Below are positions 24,925 to 33,104 of a stretch of DNA of 33,287 nucleotides, in pieces. The notes under the pieces were generated by a model that was not told where the DNA came from, made no database searches, and was given only the letters and a program-made list of their open reading frames with translations. The DNA is from Pseudomonas sp. GM21 (lineage in GTDB: Bacteria > Pseudomonadota > Gammaproteobacteria > Pseudomonadales > Pseudomonadaceae). Made by a program: the position numbers and the translations under genes. The stretch covers positions 1-33,287 of the forward strand of contig NZ_AKJS01000007.1 of assembly GCF_000282215.1 (NCBI RefSeq), in the 5' to 3' direction. The number at the start of each line of letters is the position of its first letter. Within the stretch, counting starts at the first letter, position 1.

Positions 24925-25094
24925 GTCGTCCCTCGCCTTCTGAATGAAAAAGCGTAATCAGGGTTCGCCACGAAATACCCGCAGCCCCCCTTATTCCAGA
25001 TGACGGGGCGGCGGTACGGGGAGTTCCAACGGATTGATGAGCGATGCGCTCGGGTTGACACCTGAAAGGGGCGAGGGAGATCCGTTAAAGAATT

Positions 25095-25103
25095 TCGTAT
25101 ACC
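25095..25103. promoter_or_regulatory. Candidate GntR half-operator upstream of the GntR gene
   Basis: TCGTATACC lies about 33 bases before the preferred GntR start codon. It shares TCGTATAC with the perfect palindrome upstream of the ABC binding-protein gene. The TATACC within it could also be the -10 element of the gntR promoter, so a bound repressor would block its own transcription. Confidence 0.35.
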
Positions 25104-25135
25104 CTAGCGCTATCTCACTCCAAACGACCGCCGAC

Positions 25136-25807
25136 GTGAATCTACCCAAACTCAACGCCCCCGACCTTGGCAATACGCCTTCGACCTCGGAAATCATCAC
25201 CCGCCATCTGCGGGACGCGATCGTCGCCGGTCATTTTGCCGAGGATGAACCGATTCGCCAGGACGATATTGCCCGTCAGTTCAACGTCAGCAAAATTCCG
25301 GTGCGCGAGGCCCTAAAGCGACTGGAGGCCGAAGGGCTGGTGATGTTCCAGCGCAATCGCGGGGCGATGGTCACGCGGATTTCCGACGCAGAACTGGCGC
25401 AGATGTTTGAAGTACGCATGTTGCTGGAAGACAAGGTGCTGCGCCTGGCCATTCCCAACATGACCGAACAGACCTTCGCCCGTGCCGAGAGCATCTGCCA
25501 GGAATTCATCGGCGAAGACGACGTCGGGCGCTGGGCCGAGCTCAACTGGGAGTTGCATTCCTGCCTGTACGAGCCGGCGCAGCGACCGTTTCTGGTCAGC
25601 CTGATTCGTTCGGTCAACGACAAACTGGAACGCTACCTGCGCATGCAGATGAGCCTGTCCGCCGGCAAGGAGCGCGCCGATCACGAGCACCGCGAGATCC
25701 TTGCAGCCTGCCGTGCCAAGGATGTGGAACTGGCGGTGAAGCTGTTGGATGAGCACATTGCCGGCGTCTGCAAGACCCTCTTCGAGCATCTGCCCCACGC
25801 CCACTGA
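25136..25807 (+). CDS. GntR-family regulator with FCD ligand domain
   Basis: A 223-residue FadR/VanR-subfamily regulator. The N-terminal winged helix lies at about 18-80, with the usual RQDDIARQFNVSKIPVREAL recognition region. The FCD domain (about 90-215) carries H141, H185 and H207, which are probable ligands of the metal that binds an organic-acid effector. Start: the frame is open to 25034, but that would place a likely promoter in the coding region; the GTG at 25136 gives a normal length. Its Shine-Dalgarno site is weak. It precedes the hydroxyproline catabolism genes on the same strand and may repress the binding-protein/aconitase X unit through the shared TCGTATAC sites; this is inference. 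Confidence 0.85.
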   Translation: MNLPKLNAPDLGNTPSTSEIITRHLRDAIVAGHFAEDEPIRQDDIARQFNVSKIPVREALKRLEAEGLVMFQRNRGAMVTRISDAELAQMFEVRMLLEDKVLRLAIPNMTEQTFARAESICQEFIGEDDVGRWAELNWELHSCLYEPAQRPFLVSLIRSVNDKLERYLRMQMSLSAGKERADHEHREILAACRAKDVELAVKLLDEHIAGVCKTLFEHLPHAH

Positions 25808-25821
25808 CGGCTGCGGACACT

Positions 25822-25843
25822 GTGCCGATTTCGTCATCGGCAC
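25822..25843 (+). terminator. Hairpin between gntR and the epimerase gene
   Basis: GTGCCGAT (25822-25829) pairs with ATCGGCAC (25836-25843) around a 6-base loop, 14 bases after the GntR stop codon. There is no U-run. It may partly separate gntR from the epimerase operon. Confidence 0.4.
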
Positions 25844-25921
25844 CGGTTAAATCCATCAAGCCGACACCCGCCCGCACGGGCCACTCTAGCGTTCACTCAA
25901 CCGAATGGACGTGGCCCCCCC

Positions 25922-26854
25922 ATGAAAAGCATCTCCGTCATCGACTCCCACACCGGCGGCGAACCGACCCGTCTGGTGACCGCCGGTTTTCCTGAAGTGG
26001 GTCGCGGCAGCATGGCGCAACGGCGCAAAATCCTCGCCGATCAACATGACCAATGGCGTGCGGCGTGCGTGCTGGAACCACGGGGTAGTGATGTGCTGGT
26101 GGGTGCCCTGCTCTGCGAACCCGTAGACCCGAGCGCCTGTGCCGGGGTGATTTTCTTCAACAACAGCGGTTACCTGGGCATGTGCGGCCACGGCACCATC
26201 GGCCTGGTGGCGTCTTTGGCGCACATGGGCAAGATCGGGCCCGGCGTGCACAGCATCGAGACACCGGTGGGCACGGTGCAAGCCACCCTGCATGCCGACC
26301 ATTCGGTCAGCGTGCGCAATGTGCCCGCTTATCGTTACCGCAAGGATTTGGCATTGCAGGTGCCGGGGATCGGTCAGGTGATCGGCGATGTCGCCTGGGG
26401 CGGCAACTGGTTTTTCCTGATCGCCGACCACGGCCTGCGGGTGTCAGGCGACAACCTTGAGACGCTGACCGCTTATACCTACGCAGTGCAGCAGGCACTG
26501 GAAACCCAGGGTATTCGCGGTGAAGACGGCGGCCTGATCGACCACGTCGAACTGTTCGCCGATGACGATCGCGCCGATAGCCGCAACTTCGTACTCTGCC
26601 CGGGCAAGGCCTACGACCGTTCACCGTGCGGCACCGGCACCAGTGCCAAACTGGCGTGCATGGCGGCTGACGATAAGTTGCAGCCAGGGCAGATCTGGCG
26701 CCAGGCCAGTGTCATCGGCAGCGAGTTCGAAGGCTCCTTCGAATGGCAGGGTGAGCGCATCATCCCGACCATTCGAGGCCGCGCCTTCATCAGTGCCGAA
26801 GCCCGTCTGATCATTGAACAGGACGATCCTTTCGCTTGGGGCATTCGCCCATGA
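25922..26854 (+). CDS. lhpA: 4-hydroxyproline 2-epimerase (proline racemase family)
   Basis: A 310-residue member of the proline racemase family. It would interconvert trans-4-hydroxy-L-proline and cis-4-hydroxy-D-proline by a two-base mechanism without a cofactor. Both catalytic cysteines are present: C88 in G-M-C-G-H-G-T and C236 in [10 protein letters not shown]. The second cysteine separates it from trans-3-hydroxyproline dehydratases, which carry threonine there. The context fits as well: its stop overlaps the start of a dehydrogenase subunit (ATGA), and an amino-acid ABC system and aconitase X follow. The symbol lhpA follows P. aeruginosa usage. The ribosome-binding site is weak. Alternative: a plain proline racemase, which is less likely in this context. 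Confidence 0.88.
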   Translation: MKSISVIDSHTGGEPTRLVTAGFPEVGRGSMAQRRKILADQHDQWRAACVLEPRGSDVLVGALLCEPVDPSACAGVIFFNNSGYLGMCGHGTIGLVASLAHMGKIGPGVHSIETPVGTVQATLHADHSVSVRNVPAYRYRKDLALQVPGIGQVIGDVAWGGNWFFLIADHGLRVSGDNLETLTAYTYAVQQALETQGIRGEDGGLIDHVELFADDDRADSRNFVLCPGKAYDRSPCGTGTSAKLACMAADDKLQPGQIWRQASVIGSEFEGSFEWQGERIIPTIRGRAFISAEARLIIEQDDPFAWGIRP

Positions 26855-27966
26855 GCCAGGGCCGTGTGGCCGATGTGATCGTCATCGGCGCCGGCATCAT
26901 CGGCGCGGCCTGTGCCCAGGGCTTGGCGCGTCGCGGCTTGCAGGTGCTGGTGCTCGATGCCGGTCTGCACAACGCGACGGCCGCGGGCATGGGCCACCTG
27001 CTGGTGCTCGACGACAACCCGGCAGAACTGGCCCTGAGTGACTATTCCCTGCAGCGCTGGCGCGAGCATGCGCCGGACTTGCCCGACGGCTGCGCTTACC
27101 GCAACAACGGCACGCTCTGGCTGGCCGCCAACCCCGAGGAAATGGCGGTGGCCCACAGCAAATACCTGAACCTGCAAGCTCAGGGAATCGCCTGTGAGCG
27201 GGTTGGTGCCAGTACCTTGCGCCAGCGTGAACCGGAGTTGCGCGAGGACCTTGAAGGGGGACTGCTGATCAAGGGTGACGGCATTCTCTATGCGCCCGCC
27301 ACGGCCAACTGGATGCTCGACACGCCGAACATCCACCAGCGCCGGGCACGGGTCACGGAGGTCGATGGCCATCGGGTACGCCTCGATGACGGCCACTGGT
27401 TGAGTGCCGAAGCGGTGGTGCTGGCCAACGGTGTCCAGGCCAGTGAACTGTGCCCTGAGTTACCCATCGAGCCGAAAAAAGGTCACTTGCTGATCACCGA
27501 CCGCTACCCCGCCACCGTCACCCACACGCTCGTGGAACTGGGTTACGTCACCAGCGCCCACAACGCCAAGGGCCCGTCCGTGGCCTGCAATATTCAACCG
27601 CGTCCGACCGGGCAATTGTTCATTGGTGCCTCGCGGCAATTCGGCACGACCGATCCGCAGGTCGAAGGCTGGATGCTGGCGAAAATGCTCAAGCGTGCAG
27701 CCCACTACATGCCGGGGTTGGCACGGCTCAATGGCATCCGCGCCTGGACCGGTTTTCGTGCCGCCAGCCCCGACGGCTTGCCGCTGGTGGGCCAGCACCC
27801 ACAACGCCAAGGCTTATGGCTGGCGGTCGGTCATGAAGGATTGGGGGTGACCACCGCCCCAGGCACGGCGGATTTGCTGGTCGCGCAACTGTTCAACGAA
27901 ACCCCGCCACTGGCCGCTCAACCCTACCTGCCCCAGCGTTTCCTCGGAGAACCTGTGTATGCCTGA
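26851..27966 (+). CDS. D-hydroxyproline dehydrogenase, FAD subunit (DadA/HcnC-like)
   Basis: A 371-residue flavoprotein of the D-amino-acid oxidase (DAO) superfamily. The FAD-binding motif G-A-G-I-I-G lies at 13-18 and the C-terminal [19 protein letters not shown] segment closes the FAD site. It would oxidise cis-4-hydroxy-D-proline to the imine, passing electrons through the two Fe-S subunits encoded next. The trio has the makeup of the LhpBEF-type D-hydroxyproline dehydrogenase of Pseudomonas and of HcnABC hydrogen cyanide synthase; the epimerase upstream favours the former. The start ATG overlaps the epimerase stop (ATGA), so translation is coupled; an in-frame TTG at 26836 is rejected. 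Confidence 0.85.
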   Translation: MSQGRVADVIVIGAGIIGAACAQGLARRGLQVLVLDAGLHNATAAGMGHLLVLDDNPAELALSDYSLQRWREHAPDLPDGCAYRNNGTLWLAANPEEMAVAHSKYLNLQAQGIACERVGASTLRQREPELREDLEGGLLIKGDGILYAPATANWMLDTPNIHQRRARVTEVDGHRVRLDDGHWLSAEAVVLANGVQASELCPELPIEPKKGHLLITDRYPATVTHTLVELGYVTSAHNAKGPSVACNIQPRPTGQLFIGASRQFGTTDPQVEGWMLAKMLKRAAHYMPGLARLNGIRAWTGFRAASPDGLPLVGQHPQRQGLWLAVGHEGLGVTTAPGTADLLVAQLFNETPPLAAQPYLPQRFLGEPVYA

Positions 27967-28195
27967 ATTGATGCTCGACGGTCAGGCCCTGAGGGTCGCC
28001 GACGGTACCAGCGTCGCCGCGGCCCTGGCGTTGGGTGGCAACGGTTGCAGTCGCACCTCGGTCAGTGGACAACGGCGCGCACCGCTGTGCGGCATGGGCA
28101 TCTGCCAGGAATGCCGGGTGACCATCGACGGTCGCCGTCGCCTCGCTTGCCAGACCCTCTGCCGTGACGGCATGCAAGTGGAGACACAGGCATGA
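27959..28195 (+). CDS. Small [2Fe-2S] subunit of the hydroxyproline dehydrogenase
   Basis: A 78-residue ferredoxin-like subunit. The cysteines C44, C49, C52 and C64 have the spacing C-x4-C-x2-C-x11-C of plant-type [2Fe-2S] clusters, within PLCGMGICQECRVTIDG. It would relay electrons between the two flavin subunits, like HcnA. Its ATG overlaps the end of the FAD-subunit gene by 8 bases, and its stop overlaps the next start (ATGA). Confidence 0.87.
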   Translation: MPELMLDGQALRVADGTSVAAALALGGNGCSRTSVSGQRRAPLCGMGICQECRVTIDGRRRLACQTLCRDGMQVETQA

Positions 28196-29448
28196 ACGAA
28201 TACGCCGACATCTTGATCATCGGTGCCGGCCCCGCCGGCATGGCCGCCGCACTGGCAGCGGCCCCCAGTGGCGCCCGCGTTGTCATGCTCGACGACAACC
28301 CGCTGGCGGGCGGCCAGATCTGGCGCGACGGCCCGCAAGCCAGCCTCCCCGCTCAGGCCCGTCAGCTGCGTGAGCGCTTGCAGTCCCACGCCAATATCCG
28401 ACATCACAGCGGCACTCGGGTGATCGCCAATCCCGGCACGAAACAACTGCTAGTCGAAGACGACGATCGCGGCTGGCTGATCAGCTATGAAAAATTGATC
28501 CTGTGCACCGGTGCCCGAGAGTTGCTGCTGCCCTTCCCCGGCTGGACACTGCCTGGGGTGACAGGGGCCGGGGGTTTGCAGGCACTGATCAAAGCTGGCC
28601 TTGCGGTGCGTGACGAGCGCGTGGTGATTGCCGGAAGCGGCCCCCTCTTGTTGGCCAGTGCGGCTACCGCCAAAAAACACGGTGCCACAGTGCTACGCAT
28701 CGCCGAGCAAGCTTCACTCGCGTCTGTCGCCGGTTTTGCCGCGCAACTGCCGCGCTGGCCTGAGAAATGGCTACAGTCGTTCAGCTTGTTCAACCGTCAT
28801 TACCGTGCAAGCACTCATGTCATCGCAGCCCTTGGCACTGACCGACTGGAAGGCGTGCGCCTGCAACAGCAAGGCAAAATCAACGAACTGGAATGTGAGT
28901 GGCTGGCCTGTGGGTTCGGCTTGATCCCGAATATCCAATTGGGCCAGGCACTGGGTTACGCCATCGAAGGACAAGCGTTGGCGGTGGATATCTGGCAGGC
29001 CAGCCACCGCGCCGATCATTACGCAGCGGGCGAATGCACCGGGTTCGGCGGCAGTGAACTGGCCTTGGCCGAAGGTTCGATTGCCGGATACAGCGCTGTG
29101 GGAGATCTGGAAAAGGCCCGCCAATGGTGGCCACGCCGGGCACGCTGGCAAGGTTTCGCCAAGGCACTGAACCGGGCCTTCGCCCTCGACCCGCACCTCA
29201 AGTCCCTGGCCCGCCCCGACACCCTGGTCTGTCGCTGCGAAGACGTGCACTACGCCACACTGACTGAACACAGCGACTGGCGCGAGGCCAAGCTGGCCAG
29301 CCGTTGCGGCATGGGTGCCTGTCAGGGCCGTGTGTGTGGCGCCGCCGCTCAGCATTTATTTGGCTGGCAACCCTCGGCGTCGCGCCCACCGTACAGCCCG
29401 GCGCGGATCGAGACGTTGATGAGCCTGGACGACACCCCGCCAGGGTGA
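28192..29448 (+). CDS. FAD/[2Fe-2S] large subunit of the hydroxyproline dehydrogenase (HcnB-like)
   Basis: A 418-residue pyridine-nucleotide-disulfide-type flavoprotein with the FAD motif G-A-G-P-A-G (11-16), a second Rossmann motif VVIAGSGPLLLASAA (about 144-158) and a C-terminal BFD-like [2Fe-2S] domain with C347-x-C349 and C372-x4-C377, followed by another cysteine at 382. This subunit accepts electrons from the DAO subunit and passes them on, probably to the respiratory chain. The ATG overlaps the stop of the ferredoxin subunit gene. The tight overlaps of four genes, epimerase to here, indicate a single operon. Alternative: another amine or D-amino-acid dehydrogenase of the same architecture. 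Confidence 0.86.
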   Translation: MNEYADILIIGAGPAGMAAALAAAPSGARVVMLDDNPLAGGQIWRDGPQASLPAQARQLRERLQSHANIRHHSGTRVIANPGTKQLLVEDDDRGWLISYEKLILCTGARELLLPFPGWTLPGVTGAGGLQALIKAGLAVRDERVVIAGSGPLLLASAATAKKHGATVLRIAEQASLASVAGFAAQLPRWPEKWLQSFSLFNRHYRASTHVIAALGTDRLEGVRLQQQGKINELECEWLACGFGLIPNIQLGQALGYAIEGQALAVDIWQASHRADHYAAGECTGFGGSELALAEGSIAGYSAVGDLEKARQWWPRRARWQGFAKALNRAFALDPHLKSLARPDTLVCRCEDVHYATLTEHSDWREAKLASRCGMGACQGRVCGAAAQHLFGWQPSASRPPYSPARIETLMSLDDTPPG

Positions 29449-29522
29449 TGCCCGTGCCTGGGGTTTCGGTCATGCGGCCGAGCCTCTATGATCCGCAGGT
29501 CGCCCTCGGACCTCCCAGCGCT

Positions 29523-30272
29523 ATGTACCCCTCACTCACCACCTTCAAACCCTGCGACCTGCCGACACTGCTCAGCAACCTTCAGCCCATCGCGCCGTTG
29601 CTCGACACCCTTTCGGACGTGGTGTTTTTCATCAAGGATTGCGAAGCTCGTTACGCCTTCGTCAACCAGACGCTGGCGCGGCGTTGCGGTTTTAAACACA
29701 GCGAACAATTGCTGGGACTGACCGCCGAGCATGTCTTCCCGGAAAACTTCGGCCCCCTGTACACCGAACAGGATCGGCGGGTGTTATCCAGCGGCCGTAT
29801 GCTGGCCGACCAACTGGAACTGCACCTGTATTTCGGTAACCAGCCGATCTGGTGCCTGACCCACAAACTGGCCCTTCACGACGAACAGGGTCGCATTGTC
29901 GGCCTGGCCGGTATCTCCCGGGATTTGCCAACACCCCAGTCCACGCACCCGGCGTACCTGAAGCTCGCCGCCGTGGATGCGCATATCCGCAGTCATTTCG
30001 CGCGTCCCATCAGCCTCGCTGAATTGACGGCCATTGGCGGTTATTCTGTCGCGCAACTGGAGCGTCACTGCAAACGGGTGTTCCAGCTCACACCGCGGCA
30101 GATGATTCACAAGGCGCGACTGGAAGAAGGCTCGCGCCTGTTATTGCACACCGACCTGCCCGTCACCGAAATCGCCCTGCGCTGCGGTTACACCGACCAC
30201 AGTGCCTTCAGCCGGCAGTTCCGTGCACTGACCAGTTTGTCGCCAAGTCAGTATCGCGATAATCAGCGCTAG
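29523..30272 (+). CDS. AraC-family regulator with PAS sensor domain
   Basis: A 249-residue regulator with an N-terminal PAS domain (about 20-125, beginning LLDTLSDVVFFIKD, with the conserved FVNQTLARRCGF segment) and a C-terminal AraC DNA-binding domain (about 145-245, containing IGGYSVAQLERHCKRVFQ and IALRCGYTDHSAFSRQFRAL). Start: the open frame extends to 29304, inside the preceding gene; the ATG at 29523 places the PAS domain normally, but ATG 29472 (17 residues longer) is possible. It follows the dehydrogenase operon and precedes the ABC binding-protein gene. AraC-type control of hydroxyproline genes is known in Pseudomonas (LhpR), so it probably activates this locus, perhaps with the GntR protein as a second regulator. 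Confidence 0.85.
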   Translation: MYPSLTTFKPCDLPTLLSNLQPIAPLLDTLSDVVFFIKDCEARYAFVNQTLARRCGFKHSEQLLGLTAEHVFPENFGPLYTEQDRRVLSSGRMLADQLELHLYFGNQPIWCLTHKLALHDEQGRIVGLAGISRDLPTPQSTHPAYLKLAAVDAHIRSHFARPISLAELTAIGGYSVAQLERHCKRVFQLTPRQMIHKARLEEGSRLLLHTDLPVTEIALRCGYTDHSAFSRQFRALTSLSPSQYRDNQR

Positions 30273-30427
30273 GCCGGTCACCGGTGTTCCCTAAAGGGGC
30301 GCCCGCACAACCACTGCTCCCATCTGTAACACCGACCTGCATCACACCGAACCGGCGTTGCGCCGCTGCAACACTTCTACTTCAAGGGCTGACGGTCATT
30401 TCACCGTTCTGACTGGAAAACGGCACG

Positions 30428-30474
30428 TTGATTGCTATTGTTAATATCGTATACGAAATCCCCAATACGATATT
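30428..30474 (+). promoter_or_regulatory. Promoter with overlapping inverted-repeat operator of the ABC/aconitase X unit
   Basis: TTGATT (30428-30433) and TATACG (30450-30455), 16 bases apart, form a plausible sigma70 promoter. The perfect palindrome TCGTATACGA (30447-30456) covers the -10 element. A 10-bp inverted repeat, AATATCGTAT (30443-30452) and ATACGATATT (30465-30474), extends it. A repressor bound here would block transcription of the binding-protein gene, whose ATG is at 30503. GntR/FCD proteins bind GTATAC-type sites, and part of this motif recurs near gntR. Confidence 0.55.
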
Positions 30475-30502
30475 CAACAGCACTTCACTCACCGAGGCCT
30501 CT

Positions 30503-31321
30503 ATGAAAAACCCCGCATTTGCCGTAGCCCTCAGCGCTGTTCTCAGTACCCTCGTTGTCGCCAACGCCCAGGCTGACAAGCTCGACGACATCATCGGTGC
30601 AGGCAAGCTGCGCTGCGCCGTGACCCTGGACTTCCCGCCCATGGGTTTTCGTGATGCCGCCAACAACCCGGCCGGCTTTGACGTGGATTACTGCCGCGAC
30701 CTGGCGAAGATCCTCGGGGTCGAGGCTGAAGTGGTCGAGACGCCATTCCCGGACCGCATTCCGGCGCTGGTCTCCGGGCGCGCCGATGTGATCGTCGCCT
30801 CTACGTCCGACACCCTGGAACGGGCCAAGACCGTCGGCCTCACCGTGCCCTACTTCGCATTCCAGATGGTGGTGCTGACCCGCGACGATACGGGCATCAA
30901 CGGCTTCGACGACCTCAAAGGCAAACCCGTGGGCAACACCAGCGGCACCTATGAGGCCATCGCCCTTGAGAAAAACGTGAAGAATTGGGGCACTGGCAGC
31001 TTCCGTGCCTATCAGTCGCAGAACGACACCCTTCTGGCCGTTGCCCAAGGCCACATCGACGCCACCGTGGTCACCAACACCGTCGCCGCCGCCACCCTCA
31101 AATCGGGTAAATACAAAAACCTCAAAGTCGCCGGTAACGCCCCGTACGTGATCGACTACGTTTCCCTCGGCGCCAAGCGCAACGAGTACGGCCTGCTCAA
31201 CTACCTCAACCTGTTCGTCAACCAGCAGGTACGCACCGGTCGTTATCAGGAGCTGTTCGTCAAATGGGTCGGCACCGATATCTCGCCGGCCAACCTGACC
31301 GTGCCACAGGTTTACTACTGA
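30503..31321 (+). CDS. Amino-acid ABC transporter substrate-binding protein
   Basis: A 272-residue periplasmic protein of the polar amino-acid binding family (SBP family 3). The signal peptide ends near residue 23 (NAQA), and the mature protein begins with GKLRCAVTLDFPPMGFRDA, the first lobe of the fold. The central VGLTVPYFAFQMVVLTR and GKPVGNTSGTYEAIA segments are typical. It would deliver an amino acid, here probably hydroxyproline, to the permease encoded at the window end. The ATG at 30503 is preceded by GAGG; the open frame upstream contains the promoter and is rejected. An aconitase X gene starts two bases after its stop codon, so uptake and catabolism are co-transcribed. Confidence 0.88.
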   Translation: MKNPAFAVALSAVLSTLVVANAQADKLDDIIGAGKLRCAVTLDFPPMGFRDAANNPAGFDVDYCRDLAKILGVEAEVVETPFPDRIPALVSGRADVIVASTSDTLERAKTVGLTVPYFAFQMVVLTRDDTGINGFDDLKGKPVGNTSGTYEAIALEKNVKNWGTGSFRAYQSQNDTLLAVAQGHIDATVVTNTVAAATLKSGKYKNLKVAGNAPYVIDYVSLGAKRNEYGLLNYLNLFVNQQVRTGRYQELFVKWVGTDISPANLTVPQVYY

Positions 31322-31322
31322 G

Positions 31323-33104
31323 ATGTCCGGCATGCCTGGGTCCGTTTCTCTGACCGGTCGCAGCCTGGTCGCGGGCGCCGCTCAAGGTGCCCTGCTGTTC
31401 GCCGATGTCGGGCTGAGTTTCTGGGGTGGGGTTGACGCCAGCAGTGGCGAAGTCATCGATCGCCACCACTCGCTCAGCGGCGAATATCTGTCGGGGTGTG
31501 TGCTGGCGATTCCCAGCGGGCGCGGTTCGTGTACCGGCAGCAGTGTGTTGATGGAGCTGATCAGCAACGGCCATGCACCGGCGGCACTGGTGCTGGCCGA
31601 ACCGGATGAGATCCTGACCCTGGGCGTGCTGGTGGCGCAGACCATATTTGCCCGTTCCCTGCCGGTGCTCTGCATCGGCCGGGAGGCGTTCGCGACCTTG
31701 GGCGATCACGCTTTCGCCCGGGTCGATGGCGCCACGCTGAGCCTGTTCGAGTACCTGCCCGGTGATACCTGGCAGGCGCTCGACAAACCTTGCACCGACA
31801 GGCGTGCTTCCATCGAGCTCACCGAGTTTGATCAGGCGTTGCTCGACGGTCAGCACGGTCAAGCCGCGCAAATGGCCATGCACATTGTTCTGCGCATGGC
31901 CGAGCTGCAAGGGGCGCGAAGTCTGGTGGACGTCACCCAGGCGCACATTGATGGTTGCATCTACACGGGGCCTGCCAGCCTGCGCTTTGCCCAACAGTTG
32001 GTGCAATGGGGCGCGAAAGTGCGGGTGCCCACCACCCTCAATTCGATTTCCGTGGACCAGCGCCGCTGGCGCGAATTGGGCATCGACCCGGCCCTCGGCG
32101 AGCCGGCCAGTGCCTTGGGCGATGCCTATATGGCGATGGGTGCGCATCTGAGCTACACCTGCGCGCCTTACCTGCTCGACACTGCGCCCAAGGCAGGCGA
32201 GCAGATTGTCTGGGCCGAATCCAATGCCGTGGTGTACGCCAACAGCGTGCTCGGCGCACGCACCCTGAAGTACCCGGATTACCTCGACATCTGCATCGCC
32301 CTCACCGGCCGCGCCCCATTGATCGGCTGCCATCTGGACGAGCAACGCAAGGCCCGCTTGCAGATCGAGTTGCCCGTACTCGGTGAACTGGACGATGCCT
32401 TTTACCCGCTGCTCGGATATCACATCGGTGCCCTGGCCGGCAGCCGCGTGCCGCTGGTACTGGGCCTGGAAAACCGTCAACCGAGCCTCGACGATCTCAA
32501 AGCCTTCGGTGCGGCCTTCGCCACCACCTCGGCGGCGCCGCTGTTTCATATCGCCGGGGTTACACCGGAAGCCCTCGACCCGACACAGGTACTGGAAGCG
32601 GATGCATTCATACCCGTGGAAAAAATCCGCCTCAAAGACCTGCTGAAAAGCTGGCGCGAGCTCAACACTGCCCGTGACCACCGGGTGGATGTGGTGTCGC
32701 TGGGCAACCCGCACTTTTCCCTCAGCGAATTTGCACATCTGGCGCGGCTGTGCCGGGGCCGGCACAAACACCCGAACGTGGTACTCGCCATCACCTGCGG
32801 TCGCGCGGTGCTGGAGCAGGCACGCCAGGCCGGGCATATCGCGGTGATCGAAGTCTTCGGCGCCACCCTGGTCACCGACACCTGCTGGTGCATGCTCGGG
32901 GAGCCGGTGATTCCACCGGCCGCCACCACCCTGATGACCAACTCCGGCAAGTACGCCCACTACGCCCCTGGGCTGGTGGGTCGCAAGGTGCATTTCGCCA
33001 GTCTTGCCGAGTGCGTCGATACCGCGTGCAACGCCATCGCCAGCGGGCGTCTGCCGGCCTGGCTGCAACCCGCCGCCCAACTGGAGAGCCCCGCGCATGT
33101 TTGA
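31323..33104 (+). CDS. Aconitase X, fused type; candidate cis-3-hydroxy-L-proline dehydratase
   Basis: A 593-residue protein joining the small swivel domain (DUF126-like, about 10-145, with PSGRGSCTGS) and the large catalytic domain (DUF521-like, about 165-575). Conserved segments in the large domain include TC280APY, W297-A-E-S-N followed by YANSVLGART, GNPHFS (461-466), TCG (491-493), DTCWCM (519-524) and NSGKYAHYAP (540-549). The cysteines are candidate Fe-S ligands. Fused bacterial aconitase X enzymes dehydrate cis-3-hydroxy-L-proline to pyrroline-2-carboxylate; archaeal split forms act on mevalonate phosphate instead. The gene lies between an ABC binding-protein gene and a permease gene and overlaps the latter by 8 bases. 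The substrate is inferred from family and context. Confidence 0.86.
   Translation: MSGMPGSVSLTGRSLVAGAAQGALLFADVGLSFWGGVDASSGEVIDRHHSLSGEYLSGCVLAIPSGRGSCTGSSVLMELISNGHAPAALVLAEPDEILTLGVLVAQTIFARSLPVLCIGREAFATLGDHAFARVDGATLSLFEYLPGDTWQALDKPCTDRRASIELTEFDQALLDGQHGQAAQMAMHIVLRMAELQGARSLVDVTQAHIDGCIYTGPASLRFAQQLVQWGAKVRVPTTLNSISVDQRRWRELGIDPALGEPASALGDAYMAMGAHLSYTCAPYLLDTAPKAGEQIVWAESNAVVYANSVLGARTLKYPDYLDICIALTGRAPLIGCHLDEQRKARLQIELPVLGELDDAFYPLLGYHIGALAGSRVPLVLGLENRQPSLDDLKAFGAAFATTSAAPLFHIAGVTPEALDPTQVLEADAFIPVEKIRLKDLLKSWRELNTARDHRVDVVSLGNPHFSLSEFAHLARLCRGRHKHPNVVLAITCGRAVLEQARQAGHIAVIEVFGATLVTDTCWCMLGEPVIPPAATTLMTNSGKYAHYAPGLVGRKVHFASLAECVDTACNAIASGRLPAWLQPAAQLESPAHV

Noticed and set aside
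24925..25033. AlgU/sigma-E-type promoter ahead of the DUF883-like operon
   Set aside because: The nearest match on the minus strand (GGAATA, 16 bases, TTTCG) differs too much from GAACTT-N16-TCTGA to claim.
25034..25135. Longer GntR start at 25034
   Set aside because: It would add 34 residues unlike the family and place the TCGTATACC site and likely promoter inside the coding region.
30428..30502. Longer start for the ABC binding protein at 30428
   Set aside because: It would bury the promoter and operator in coding sequence and place about 25 residues before the signal peptide; GAGG supports the ATG at 30503.
31260..33098. 612-codon minus-strand open frame opposite aconitase X
   Set aside because: Antisense shadow of a well-supported gene; composition is rich in Gly, Gln, His and Arg with no domain.
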